The notes beneath the pieces were generated by a model. That model saw only the letters and a list, made by a program, of their open reading frames with translations, was not told the origin of the DNA and made no database searches. From Psittacicella hinzii (GTDB taxonomy: Bacteria; Pseudomonadota; Gammaproteobacteria; Enterobacterales; Psittacicellaceae), in assembly GCF_003585935.1 (NCBI RefSeq), contig NZ_NRJG01000028.1:1-60653 (forward strand): DNA of 60,653 nt. The letters run 5' to 3'. The position numbers and the translations under genes are program-made. This document shows positions 34,399 to 43,993 of this stretch, one piece after another (the stretch's first letter is position 1; every line of letters starts with the position of its first letter).

Positions 34399-36162
34399 TC
34401 ATTGGCTACTGCTTACAGCTTCAATGGCTAGGTAAACTTTGTCCTCACCTACCAGTTCACTTACTTGCCCTTGGGCAATGAGATATAAGTAATCCGCAGC
34501 GTCAAAGTACTCTGCATCATGACTCACTACAAAAATGGTTTTGCCCTGAGATTTTAGTAAAGGTAAAATCTCACGGTAGAAAATACGCTTAAACGATGGG
34601 TCTTGTTCAGCTGCCCATTCATCAAGAATAATAATCGGACGCTGCGACACTATGGCAATAAGTAAAGCTAAGCGACGACGTTGTCCAGTTGATAAGTTGG
34701 TAGTACTAAACTCAAAATTATCAACACTTACTTTATCTTGTAGTTGTAAGCGCTTTAACCAAGTTTGCATGAGTTGCATGGTCGTGTAGGTTTGTTCAAC
34801 TCCGATTTCATTAAAGAGGTAGAAATCACTAAAAATATTTGCCACCATGTGACGATAAGCAGCAATGGTATTTTTAGTAATGCGGTGTTGATCAATATAC
34901 ATTTCTCCACTTGTCCAAGGAGTAATCCCGGACATAATCCCTACTAATGAAGATTTACCAGCCCCGTTTTTTCCGACTAACATAGTAATCGAACCACGTC
35001 GGAGTTCAATATTAATGTTACTTAGGGTAAACGGTTTGATTGTGCTGCTACTAGCAAGACTTGGAGGTAGAGTTACCTCCACCTCATCTTCATTAAACAG
35101 GTCATCCATGTGGTAGTGGCTTGCTACTTCGATTTCGTCTTCATCAAGAGTACGCGCATCTGGGTAGACGTAGTTTAAGTTTTGCCAACGCACGCTTTGC
35201 CAGTTACTTTTTACGCTTAATTGATGTTTAAACTGCGGTTCGTAATTACCGAGATCAAGTTGCGACATTTTATTTGCAGACACTAAAGCATAGTCAACTA
35301 GAGGTAAAGTACGAATAACTGCACTTAAAAATGTTCGAATATACAGTAAAGTTAAGCAAATGGTAATGGCAGTACCGGTCGAAGAGAAATTAAACTCAAA
35401 GTTGATAAAGAAGATAAAACCAATTAGCGCCAGTAAAAGCACATCAAAGAATACAGCAGCTAAATAATAGTAGCTATCTGAAAGATTGTATTGCTTTAAA
35501 GCATAGCGAGTGTGTTTTTGGAAGATTTTACGATACCAACGTTCAGCAAAAAGAGTATTAGTTTTTAACTCACGATTACCATCAATCGAAGCATGATAAT
35601 CGGCAGTAATATTATCTTTAGATGTACGGTACAGACGCATATGATGTACGCTGCGACGAATAAAGATTTGAGTTAGGATTAAAGCTACTAATAACCAGAG
35701 AACACTAATGCCAGTTAAACTTGGAGATAAAAAGGCTAAGTATATCAAGGTTGAAAAAGTAACTATCATCCCTTGAATTAAATAAGGTAACTCAACGAAT
35801 AAGCGCTGAAAGTTATTGATATCAAAGTTTAAAGAGGCAATATAACGACCTTTACCTTGGAGTTGTAAGCGGACGTAATCTGCATCGATAATTTGTTTAA
35901 TTACGCGCTCACGGATTTGGTTAACCAGAGCATGTCCAATGCGGGCAAGGAGGATTTGCGAACCCGCAGATACGGCAAAGAAAATAAGCAGCAATGCCGC
36001 AAAGATCATTAAAGATTCAATACTAAAACTTGTAGGCGAAAGTACTTTATCATTTAGGACGTCAAGTAAAAGGACACTGACAATCCCTTCTGCAACCGTG
36101 ACTAAAAAAGTAAAGCACACGCGCAGTTTGTTTTGCCATACATAGGCGAGGAGTAGATCCAT
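34399..36162 (-). CDS. yojI: YojI-like cyclic-peptide export ABC transporter (fused permease-ATPase)
   Basis: An N-terminal six-helix permease (about residues 1-290) is fused to an ATPase domain with Walker A VGKNGAGKSS, signature LSTGQRRRLAL, Walker B IIILDEWAAEQD, and switch His in VVSHD. The DEWAAEQDP sequence and the unusual signature are typical of the SyrD/PvdE/YojI group, which exports cyclic peptides or siderophore precursors; E. coli YojI pumps out microcin J25. At 587 residues it is longer than YojI because of an acidic insert (about 340-370) between the halves. No peptide precursor or synthetase gene is adjacent, so the substrate is unknown. Confidence 0.88.
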   Translation of the reverse strand: MDLLLAYVWQNKLRVCFTFLVTVAEGIVSVLLLDVLNDKVLSPTSFSIESLMIFAALLLIFFAVSAGSQILLARIGHALVNQIRERVIKQIIDADYVRLQLQGKGRYIASLNFDINNFQRLFVELPYLIQGMIVTFSTLIYLAFLSPSLTGISVLWLLVALILTQIFIRRSVHHMRLYRTSKDNITADYHASIDGNRELKTNTLFAERWYRKIFQKHTRYALKQYNLSDSYYYLAAVFFDVLLLALIGFIFFINFEFNFSSTGTAITICLTLLYIRTFLSAVIRTLPLVDYALVSANKMSQLDLGNYEPQFKHQLSVKSNWQSVRWQNLNYVYPDARTLDEDEIEVASHYHMDDLFNEDEVEVTLPPSLASSSTIKPFTLSNINIELRRGSITMLVGKNGAGKSSLVGIMSGITPWTSGEMYIDQHRITKNTIAAYRHMVANIFSDFYLFNEIGVEQTYTTMQLMQTWLKRLQLQDKVSVDNFEFSTTNLSTGQRRRLALLIAIVSQRPIIILDEWAAEQDPSFKRIFYREILPLLKSQGKTIFVVSHDAEYFDAADYLYLIAQGQVSELVGEDKVYLAIEAVSSSQ

Positions 36163-36682
36163 AGGAGATAATGAGTTCTCAAAAAAGATAGAAGTACAAA
36201 CTAAAACTAACGATGAGGCATAAAATAAGTAAGTAAAAACGAACTATATAAAATCATCGTTAAGCTTAGGAAAATATAAAGTTAAGTTTAATTATTATAG
36301 CGGTTTTATAGCGAACTTGCTATAGAGGAAGAACTTAATTTTTGTCATTAAGCAGTGAGAGTTGCGAGTACGGCAATTGGTGTATTTTCTTGGACTTTAG
36401 TTGTACTTATGAGGGTTTAAAAAATAAGATACTTTCGCAAAAGCAATGAATCTTGTGAGTATGTAAAGGGTGATACACTAGAGAAAGGGGAGACTGAAAA
36501 ATAGTTGTCAGAGAGGTCTAAAAAAATTAAGATGGGGATTTTAGGTACTAGAAATCAGCAGCTTACTCCTTAACAAAACCCTCAAATGCTCATTTTTTCG
36601 GCAAAAACTCTACCCAACAACAAATAAAACTATCACAAGTCCCGATAAATTGGGGCAAAAAGCCATTAATTTATGTAATACC

Positions 36683-36711
36683 CCGACAAATAGCTAGCAA
36701 TTCGGTAAAAT
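36683..36711 (+). promoter_or_regulatory. Possible promoter of a non-coding RNA
   Basis: CCGACA (36683-36688) and TAAAAT (36706-36711) are 17 bases apart, matching four and five of six positions of the sigma-70 consensus. Transcription would start near 36718. Confidence 0.25.
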
Positions 36712-36717
36712 AATACG

Positions 36718-36900
36718 TAGGAAGATGGGGTAAGTACTAGGCCGTAAAGCTAATACTTATTGCCTCTTTAGTTCATTAAGTAGACATCTGTCTACTCCTG
36801 AGACTAATATTCCGAAATATAAAAAGAACCTGTGCTAAAGTCTGCGGACTTTAGTACCTTATACTTAGAGCCTAAGTCGTAAGACCTAGGCTCTATTTTT
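36718..36900 (+). ncRNA. Candidate structured non-coding RNA
   Basis: Three successive hairpins occur in a stretch with no gene: AGTAGACA/TGTCTACT (36779-36796), CTAAAGTC-TGCG-GACTTTAG (36835-36854), and TAGAGCCTA-aGTC-gtaa-GACc-TAGGCTCTA (36866-36895). The last is followed by TTTTT on the plus strand. Both neighbouring genes are on the minus strand, so a plus-strand intrinsic terminator needs another transcript. It matches no RNA family I recognise (not tmRNA, SRP or 6S). The length of about 180 bases is an estimate from the weak promoter. Confidence 0.45.
36866..36900 (+). terminator. Intrinsic terminator on the plus strand, no plus-strand gene upstream
   Basis: A 12-bp stem with one mismatch is followed by TTTTTG on the plus strand. 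The minus strand has no T-run. It ends the candidate non-coding RNA. Confidence 0.65.
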
Positions 36901-37048
36901 GTGCTTATATTCAGTGCATTTATTGAGTGCTTGTATTCAGTAGGTAACTCAAATTAAGTTTGTGAATTCAAGCATGGATGATTCTGAAATTATCTTTAAG
37001 TGCTTGTAATAAACACGATACTAAACTCTGATACCAAGTACATATGAG

Positions 37049-38212
37049 CTAAAGTTCGGCGAGGATTTGCTCTAAGCCATGTTGTAAGAGGATTTCATAC
37101 CAAGCACTAAAGACTAGAATCTTCTCTTTTTCAAAATCATAGCGATGGTAGGATTTATCACTATGATTAGTCAGTTCTTTACCATGAGAAATGCATGCGG
37201 AAATTGCATCTTTATATTGGGGGAAGTGTTCAATCATGGTACTAAAGAACAGTGAGCGAAAACCATGCATCGTTGCACTAAATTTTAACTTCTTTAACTC
37301 CCATTGCATCTTGTGGTATACCACTGGAGAATAGGAGAGTAGCTTGAGTATTGGCTGCGGTAAGAAAACCGTATGCTCTAAACCTCGTTTCATCCGTTGA
37401 GCAGGGATATACCAAAGAGCTCCGCTTGCTTTAGTTTCGAGTTTATCTTGCTGACTACGTTTAAGTACTTCGTTGCAGCGACAAGCCGTGAGAATAATTA
37501 AAAGAATACTAGCAGCTGCTTCTTTATCTATGAGTTTGAGTTTCCTAAAGAACTCTGGTATTTGTTGTAAGTCGAGCGCTTTAAAAGGTTGACGCATGAC
37601 TTTCTCTGAGAACAAATGCGAGTACTTGGGTAATTTACAATCGTTAATCATGCGATTACCAATGGCATAATTAACCGCACTCTTAATAAAGGTATAGGCA
37701 TCCGACTTAGTACTAGCAGCCCATCCTAAAGTATTGAGTTCGTCTTTAAGTAATTTAGGGGTTAGACGTGAAACAGGAATGGTTGCTAGTTTAGTGCGTT
37801 TGATCCCTTCTAAGAAATCGCACATTTTATGATACGAACGTTCAGCCCATTGTGGTCGCTTAAAATCGATATACCACATAATTAAGGCTTCTAAAGTAAC
37901 GGCTTCGCGTTGGATTTGGTTATTAATTTCAGCAGGTATGCCATGCTGGTAGGATTTTTTAATGCGAATGGCAATTTGCCGTGCTTGCTCAATAGAAATA
38001 TAACCTGGAATACTATGATGGTATTCACCAATAGTCACTCGCACTTGTTTCTCTCTAGGTCCGACAACAAGTGACCAAGAACCTTTACCTGGATAAGATG
38101 GGCTTAATCTTAACTGTAAACGCCCTCCATCTGAGAGAGTGAGGGCTTTGTGACTGCTCTTTACTTTTGCTACAGCTTTGCCGATGATGGACTTATTAAG
38201 TCTTCCGTACAT
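37049..38212 (-). CDS. Tyrosine recombinase/integrase (P4/IntS type)
   Basis: The 387-residue product has the N-terminal arm-binding domain of P4-like integrases (LTLSDGGRLQLRLSPSYPGKGSWSL and RVTIGEYH), a core-binding helical domain, and a catalytic domain with Arg in LTACRCNEVL, HGFR, a second His in ISHG and the nucleophile Tyr in SYHRYDF. All catalytic positions look intact. Such enzymes integrate genomic islands and prophages, often at tRNA genes, but no tRNA or island cargo is visible. It is therefore a lone integrase, either a remnant or one controlling the flanking DNA. Confidence 0.88.
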   Translation of the reverse strand: MYGRLNKSIIGKAVAKVKSSHKALTLSDGGRLQLRLSPSYPGKGSWSLVVGPREKQVRVTIGEYHHSIPGYISIEQARQIAIRIKKSYQHGIPAEINNQIQREAVTLEALIMWYIDFKRPQWAERSYHKMCDFLEGIKRTKLATIPVSRLTPKLLKDELNTLGWAASTKSDAYTFIKSAVNYAIGNRMINDCKLPKYSHLFSEKVMRQPFKALDLQQIPEFFRKLKLIDKEAAASILLIILTACRCNEVLKRSQQDKLETKASGALWYIPAQRMKRGLEHTVFLPQPILKLLSYSPVVYHKMQWELKKLKFSATMHGFRSLFFSTMIEHFPQYKDAISACISHGKELTNHSDKSYHRYDFEKEKILVFSAWYEILLQHGLEQILAEL

Positions 38213-38652
38213 GTAATGTTTCCTTGCTTAAAAATAGAAAAAGCTTACATAGCCTAGTAAAGTGAAAAAAGGTTTGCCTAAACAAACCTTGAATTATAGG
38301 AATATAAGCATATTTTAGTATTTTTCATGTCGAACATGCGTCCTCAAAGACTGCAATATTCAGACATGTAAAGCAAAGAGATGTACCTAAATATAAGGAA
38401 GAGATATCATCTAGTTAAGAAATATCATGCATTAAGATAGCTCATAGAAAGCTCATAGCTAGCTGGGCTACTAAACTAGCATTAACAAAATAGTTTTATA
38501 TTGTAAAGGGGAATAGGCAAGCAAAGGTGATACACTACAAAACCTAAATTCCCAAATAATGAAAAGCTTGGAGTATGAATGATTTTTGTTATTACGATTC
38601 TAAGCTATAACTATCCGCAACAATAACGATCATCAGCTATGAAGATTCTTAA
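38213..38652. other. Spacer between ybaK and the integrase
   Basis: Non-coding. It holds the terminator at 38265-38290 and the motif GGTGATACACTAC at 38526-38538, which matches sequence on the other side of the integrase gene. Confidence 0.4.
38265..38290 (-). terminator. Intrinsic terminator upstream of the integrase
   Basis: AAGGTTTG pairs with CAAACCTT around CCTAAA, and the minus strand continues TTTTTTC. It would stop transcripts coming from ybaK. Confidence 0.6.
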
Positions 38653-39132
38653 CTATTCACTATCCACTACATCTGCAAAGGTAGCACGAGTTAGTTTGGC
38701 TAGATCAGCTGGTGCTAAAGAGATATCTAGGCCTCGTTTGCCACCAGAACAATAAATCACCTCGAAATTTTTCGCTGTAGTTTCAATAAGGGTTGGTAAA
38801 GCTTTCTTTTGTCCTAAAGGAGAAATCCCTCCTACTAAATAACCTGTAACTTTTTGTGCAATCTCTTTATCAGCCATTTCAAGTTTTTTCACTCCAAAGG
38901 CTTTAGCAGCTTTTTTCAGGCTTAGCATATGAGCAATAGGTAATACCACTACTCCGAGTTTTTTCTGATCCCCATTAAAAGCTACAAGTAAAGTTTTATA
39001 CACTTGTTCAGCTGGAAAACCTAACTTATCTACCGCCTCTTGCCCAAAGTTTGTATTCTCTGGATCATGAGCGTATTCGTGAATGCCAAACTTAATTTTC
39101 TCTTTTTTCAGTAGATTAACAGCAGGGGTCAT
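38653..39132 (-). CDS. ybaK: Cys-tRNA(Pro)/Cys-tRNA(Cys) deacylase YbaK
   Basis: YbaK hydrolyses Cys wrongly attached to tRNA(Pro) by prolyl-tRNA synthetase. The 159 residues align with Yba[10 protein letters not shown]...[10 protein letters not shown] at the start, VYKTLLV with the key Lys, the VVVLPI strand, [33 protein letters not shown] and the [16 protein letters not shown] end. The length is normal. It is transcribed singly. Confidence 0.93.
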   Translation of the reverse strand: MTPAVNLLKKEKIKFGIHEYAHDPENTNFGQEAVDKLGFPAEQVYKTLLVAFNGDQKKLGVVVLPIAHMLSLKKAAKAFGVKKLEMADKEIAQKVTGYLVGGISPLGQKKALPTLIETTAKNFEVIYCSGGKRGLDISLAPADLAKLTRATFADVVDSE

Positions 39133-39461
39133 AGATGTCTCCTTAGGTAAAAGTTTCTTGGGTAAAAGTATTAGTGTGTTATTAAGAGGGTATAGTTATT
39201 TGTTGCCTATTATACTCCCAAGGCAAGTAAAAACTAAATTAATCCCGAGGTAAGTAAGGCACTAAGATCTAAATATGCGATAATAACTAAAAACAGTTTT
39301 CAGACTTTGCTTGAGCTTTTACTTGCACTTTTCCTTGTAACTAATGTTCTCTTGTTTCTTGGTTAAGACAACCGGACTTTCTTACTTAAACGTAGGTTGA
39401 GGAGTAGAGAGAACTGAATTAGGGAGTAAAAGCTGGCATTTTATTATTTTGAGTTATATCA
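39133..39461. other. Spacer between divergent genes ybaK and the GT10 gene
   Basis: AT-rich; it must contain both promoters, but none was convincing. Nothing else was recognised. Confidence 0.35.
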
Positions 39462-40811
39462 ATGTTAAAACTTAGTAAACTCAATTATTCTGGTATGTGG
39501 AGTAACTTTGATTACAGTAAAAGCGCAGTGAGCTTTTTAATAAATAAGTTCCGCTACCTAGAGTTTCCCTCACCAATCAATATTATTTATCTTTTTTCAA
39601 CTCGCTATAATCTGCAAGGAATACTCGAACAACAGTATTCAAAATTACGCACGCAATATCCAGATGCCGTACCAACTCTCTACGCATTTGAGCCGTTATG
39701 GTATATGAATCAAGTTTTTGCCGATAATAATGTAAAACCTTTTCTGTTTACAGGCATGCCGACAATTACGCATACCCAAGAGAATGTGTATAACATGTCA
39801 TGGTGTTTTGCGGCTGCGGATCATTATGCTGATTTCTGCGATATTGCGGCCGGTCCATATGAACCAGAACGAGTGTCTACACTATTTAATAACTATGTGC
39901 ACATTCCGAACTTTTTCCGCAGCGCTGATGCGGGCTTTCTGATGGATTATGGTTTACCTACTTATCAACAATTAGTTGAATGGGTAGATAAGATCAATAA
40001 TCTTGAAAGCCGCAAGTTTGATATTGATAAACGTAATGTTCTTGCAGCATGTATTGCTAGTCATGACATTATCGGCTTGTTACATGGAGTGCGTAGCCAA
40101 ATTTGTGATATCTTCGAAGAAATCTTTATTCAAATAACAGATTATCCGATGCTTTATGCAGGGAAGTGGCGTAAAAATACCACTATTCTTCAAGAAGAGT
40201 TTAATGACAAGAAACTAGATTTTTTACAGCGTGTTATTTTTAACATTTGTCCAGAAAACTCTAATACACCTGGTTATGTAACGGAAAAATTACTTGAAGC
40301 TTTTGCTGCAGGTTGTATCCCAATTTATTGGGGTGGAATAGAAACCGAGCTTGATTACATCAATCCTAAAGCTTTTATCTATTACAATCCACGCGACCGC
40401 GAAGGATTTAAAGTAACAATCGCCCGTTTATGGAATAATGAGCAAGCAGGGATCAAAGCCATCTTAAAGGAAAAACCATTCTTACCTGGAGCTGCTGCAC
40501 GTATTTTCTTACGTTATGTTTATCCTTTTGCTAAGCGCTTTGCTCAATGCATGGATGATATCAATCTGTACCAATATCTCGTAGATCCAGTAGATACGAC
40601 TCTAGAAATAGAAGCAGAAAAAGCGCGTGCTGCTCTAGCAGAGCTAGGCTTAGAGGAAACTAAATATCTTGCTTTAGAACAAGAGGAGAATAAACCTCCG
40701 TTTTTTACTCCGAGTTTAGATGAGATTATCCCTGAAGAAGATAAGAAACAACGGATTATCCAAGCGATTTATAAGTATCGCGAGCATGCTTATCCCTTAA
40801 ATAAAAAATAA
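39462..40811 (+). CDS. Glycosyltransferase family 10 (fucosyltransferase-like)
   Basis: The C-terminal half has the family-10 donor-binding signature: FNICPENSNTPGYVTEKLLEAFAAGCIPIYWGG, then a DYINPKAFIYY segment. This is the alpha-1,3/1,4-fucosyltransferase pattern for GDP-fucose binding. There is no signal peptide, so it acts in the cytoplasm. Bacterial members add fucose to lipopolysaccharide or surface glycans, as in Helicobacter. The tail (about residues 385-449) is charged and helical. It is not in a polysaccharide cluster here, and no GDP-fucose synthesis genes are present, so acceptor and sugar are uncertain. Confidence 0.85.
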   Translation: MLKLSKLNYSGMWSNFDYSKSAVSFLINKFRYLEFPSPINIIYLFSTRYNLQGILEQQYSKLRTQYPDAVPTLYAFEPLWYMNQVFADNNVKPFLFTGMPTITHTQENVYNMSWCFAAADHYADFCDIAAGPYEPERVSTLFNNYVHIPNFFRSADAGFLMDYGLPTYQQLVEWVDKINNLESRKFDIDKRNVLAACIASHDIIGLLHGVRSQICDIFEEIFIQITDYPMLYAGKWRKNTTILQEEFNDKKLDFLQRVIFNICPENSNTPGYVTEKLLEAFAAGCIPIYWGGIETELDYINPKAFIYYNPRDREGFKVTIARLWNNEQAGIKAILKEKPFLPGAAARIFLRYVYPFAKRFAQCMDDINLYQYLVDPVDTTLEIEAEKARAALAELGLEETKYLALEQEENKPPFFTPSLDEIIPEEDKKQRIIQAIYKYREHAYPLNKK

Positions 40812-40892
40812 TCCTACACCTAATTAAGCTATCCCTAATCCTATAGCTTCTTGTAGTTGAATTAATACTCCATCGGAGTAAGTAAAATGTAA

Positions 40893-40926
40893 AAAGGTTC
40901 GAGAGGTTAATGCCTCTCGAACCTTT
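40893..40926. terminator. Bidirectional terminator between the GT10 gene and cpdB
   Basis: AAAGGTTCGAGAGG pairs perfectly with CCTCTCGAACCTTT (14 bp) around TTAATG. The minus strand continues TTACATTTT. The genes converge here. Confidence 0.85.
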
Positions 40927-40994
40927 AACTTTATTAAGAGTATAAGTATTCAGTTAAGATCTTTTAAAGATTGTAATCATTACTAGCTTACGAC

Positions 40995-43034
40995 TTATTT
41001 ACTAGGAGTAAATGGTTTGTAAGCGTTTTCTGGTAAGTATTTAGAAAGATCGATGCGGTACTCTTGGAAACCTGCATAATCTAAACCAAGTTTAGTTAAT
41101 GGGTAAACAGAGTTTTGTAACGCATAACCCACAGCTGTATCGTTTGGTGCAGAGAAGATTACCACATTAAGGTTTTCACTACCTTTGATTGGTAAGATGC
41201 TCCAGTTTACAGTGTGATCGATCTTAATTGCTTTACCATCTTTAGCTAATTTAGTTGCGTAATTCGCAATTAACTCTTGAGATGTTTCTAAAGCTGCATA
41301 CACTACGCTTTGTGGACCCGAACCTGGGAACATACCACCGTTTGCACGATAGTTGTTCGTAGCTAATAAGAATTTATCACTGTCTTTAATTTCTTGACCT
41401 TGATATTGCATATTAACTACACGACCAGCACCAATAGTACGACTTGGACGACAACGCGAGTCAAATGCTGAAGGTTTAGTAACATCGTATTGGTAAGTTA
41501 CCCCATAGAGTACGTCAAAGTTATAAGTACGGAAAGTATTGTAGTTTAGTAACTCTTGACGATCTGATGTACCTGTAAAGATTTGGTTGAATAATGATGA
41601 AGAACATTCAGCCCAGTTTTTCACATCTTTACCAGTTACTTCGATGATGGTGAACGTATTTGGATAGAAGTATACGTCTGATACATTACGTAAAGTAAAT
41701 GGACCTTTATCTACGTGTGTAAAACCATTTACGTCGTTGTGACGCTCACCATATCTAAATGGAGCAGCAGCTGATACTAACTTGTGGTTAGCATATTTAG
41801 GGTTCTCTTTTACCCAATTTTGTAAAGCATCCATTTGTACTTGGTTAACAAGTTTAACTGTTGGATCATCTTGAGTTAATGCTAAGTAACCGTATAGAGG
41901 ATCATCAATTTTACCTAGTGGTTTATTAGCATAAGCACGTGTAGCTTCGTGGGTTTGTTCTAGAGTTTTAACCGCTAATGGGCTTTCTTCTACCAGTTCT
42001 TTACGGTTTTTAATGTCGTAAACTGGTTCAGCATAAGCTACGGCTTTTGAAGCATTAGCTTTCCAGCTACCATCAGGTTGTTTTTCTAATACTAGATCAA
42101 CAATCCCTAAGTGGCTACCCCAACGACCAGGCATTACCGATGGTACTCCATTAATAGTACCACGTTTAATGTCAGCACCAGGAGTACTTGCATATTCTTC
42201 AGATGGGAATACCCCGTGCGAGTGCCCAAACATTACCGCATCTACGTCTTTAACTTTAGTTAAGTTAATAACTTGGTTCGGGAATAAAGATGAAGATGGA
42301 GCATTCGTACCAATACCCGAGTGAGGAATAGCCACGATTACTTCAGCACCTTTGGCTTTCATTTCTGGAATGAATTTTTCTGCCGAAGCAACAATAGGCG
42401 CAGCAGTCACTTTACCGGTTAATTTTTCGGCATCCCATTGCATAATGCCTGGAGGAGTAAAGCCGATATAACCTACTTTAATTTGATGTTTAGTGCCATC
42501 TTCGGCAGTAAATGTATGTTCTTTAATAATGTATGGAGTGTAGTAGTTAGCACCAGTTTTTGCGTCATATACGTTTGAGTTAATAACCGGAACACCTGCT
42601 AGTTTTTGTGCAGAGTCTACTACTTTTTGTAAGTAAGGTAAACCAAAGTTAAACTCGTGGTTACCTAAGTTAGATACATCGTAATTAAATGCTTTGAATA
42701 AAAGATACGCAGGGTGAATCTGATAAGATTTAAAGTCATCTTCAACTGCCCAAGTTCCGATCATCCCACCTTGGATTAAGTCACCGTTATCCACTAAGAT
42801 CGAGTTTACAGCTCCAGCACGAGCTTTTTCAATTAGAGAAGCCGTACGTGTAAAGCCGTACTCTTTGATTGGACGGTCACTATAGTAGTCATAAGCTGTA
42901 TAGTAAGCATGCAGGTCGGTCGTTTCAATAACACGTAGTTTAATTGTGTTACTGTCAGCAAAAGCATGAGCTGAAAGACCTAATACAGCAAAAGCTGCTG
43001 CTAATTTAGCAAATTTAGTACGTATTTTAGTCAT
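40995..43034 (-). CDS. cpdB: Periplasmic 2',3'-cyclic-nucleotide 2'-phosphodiesterase/3'-nucleotidase
   Basis: CpdB hydrolyses 2',3'-cyclic nucleotides and 3'-nucleotides in the periplasm to supply nucleosides and phosphate. A signal peptide ends at AFA (residue 26). The metallophosphatase domain has TTDLHAY, DNGDLIQGG, GNHEFNFG and FGHSHG metal ligands, and the C-terminal substrate domain includes TNNYRANGG. The length of 679 residues is normal. It stands alone with a strong terminator. Confidence 0.95.
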   Translation of the reverse strand: MTKIRTKFAKLAAAFAVLGLSAHAFADSNTIKLRVIETTDLHAYYTAYDYYSDRPIKEYGFTRTASLIEKARAGAVNSILVDNGDLIQGGMIGTWAVEDDFKSYQIHPAYLLFKAFNYDVSNLGNHEFNFGLPYLQKVVDSAQKLAGVPVINSNVYDAKTGANYYTPYIIKEHTFTAEDGTKHQIKVGYIGFTPPGIMQWDAEKLTGKVTAAPIVASAEKFIPEMKAKGAEVIVAIPHSGIGTNAPSSSLFPNQVINLTKVKDVDAVMFGHSHGVFPSEEYASTPGADIKRGTINGVPSVMPGRWGSHLGIVDLVLEKQPDGSWKANASKAVAYAEPVYDIKNRKELVEESPLAVKTLEQTHEATRAYANKPLGKIDDPLYGYLALTQDDPTVKLVNQVQMDALQNWVKENPKYANHKLVSAAAPFRYGERHNDVNGFTHVDKGPFTLRNVSDVYFYPNTFTIIEVTGKDVKNWAECSSSLFNQIFTGTSDRQELLNYNTFRTYNFDVLYGVTYQYDVTKPSAFDSRCRPSRTIGAGRVVNMQYQGQEIKDSDKFLLATNNYRANGGMFPGSGPQSVVYAALETSQELIANYATKLAKDGKAIKIDHTVNWSILPIKGSENLNVVIFSAPNDTAVGYALQNSVYPLTKLGLDYAGFQEYRIDLSKYLPENAYKPFTPSK

Positions 43035-43993
43035 AAGTCTTTGATAGTTAGGTGAAAGAGCCTTGTTTTAACTTTAGGTTAGTGTCGTTCTGTGCTTACT
43101 CAAGGTAAGAAGCTAGGAGCTAAGCATAAAGCTAAGACAAGAAGTGAAAGAGATAAAAAACAGGAAAATACGACAAGAGTAAGCGATTAATCTCCTACTC
43201 TAGTTCGACAAAATAAATCAAGCGATACTTAAAAATATTTCACAAATATTGCTGATTTTATTGGTGGAATTTCTGCCCTTATTTTAACGAAAAAATCGCT
43301 TAAAACGTGACTTTATTTAGTGCTCTAAACTAAAAAAACGTAAATGACTAAATTTTAGATGAGCAAAAAGATAAAAGTTAGATTAAAAAGCTCTTAAAAA
43401 CTATTATTTGCAAGCTTAAAATTTAAATTTTCTTTACCTTTTGCAAAAGTGTGAAAGTAAAGGTGAATGCGAAGCAACAAATACGAAGCTCAAACTGATC
43501 TTTTGTAACAAAATGATCATGAGATAGATTGCTTAGAGCAAGAAAAGAGGCGTGACAATGAGTTTAATGTTGAGGCAAACTAACTTTTGCAAATTAAAAG
43601 TTTAAAACCATGTATTAATATGTTAGTTTTGATCTTGTTGAGCTAGAGAGGAAAGAGTTTTGATAGCTTGTTTCTTACGTTTGGTAAGAATAAACGAAAG
43701 AGAAGATAAGAAAGATAATTTTGTTGATTTGCCAAGTTAGACAACTTTAAACCCTAAGTTTTTATCAGGAATTACTAAAATTATCACAATAATTAACAAG
43801 GGATTATTTAGGATTTTCGAGTGGGAGTCAGAAAGGTTGTCTGAAAAAATTTAGGGATCAGTAATTAAAACTACTCGCTTTAAGAAAAATGTTTACGGCT
43901 TTACGAATAATTTACAAGTTATAAAAAATCCCTTTAAGCATAAAAGCCTAAAGGGATATTTCCTTCTCAAGGTCGATTAAAGAAAATTATATA
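43035..43993. other. 958-base gene-free region between the APE cluster end and cpdB
   Basis: AT-rich with no coding frame. An imperfect inverted repeat (TGATC...GATCA) lies at about 43496-43519. The APE terminator is at 43923-43957. No RNA or repeat array was recognised. Confidence 0.4.
43923..43957 (-). terminator. Intrinsic terminator of the APE operon
   Basis: ATCCCTTTA pairs with TAAAGGGAT, extended by GC pairs inside, and the minus strand continues TTTTTTA, 37 bases past the last APE gene. Confidence 0.8.

Larger units (their letters stand above)
36163..37048. other. Gene-free region between the exporter and the integrase
   Basis: No coding frame was found. It contains the motif GGTGATACACTA at 36469-36480 and a probable plus-strand non-coding RNA at about 36718-36900, described separately. 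Confidence 0.45.

Noticed and set aside
37049-38212. Prophage or genomic island around the integrase
   Set aside because: Flanking genes are housekeeping or single functions, with no phage structural, excisionase or cargo genes; only weak short repeats were found.
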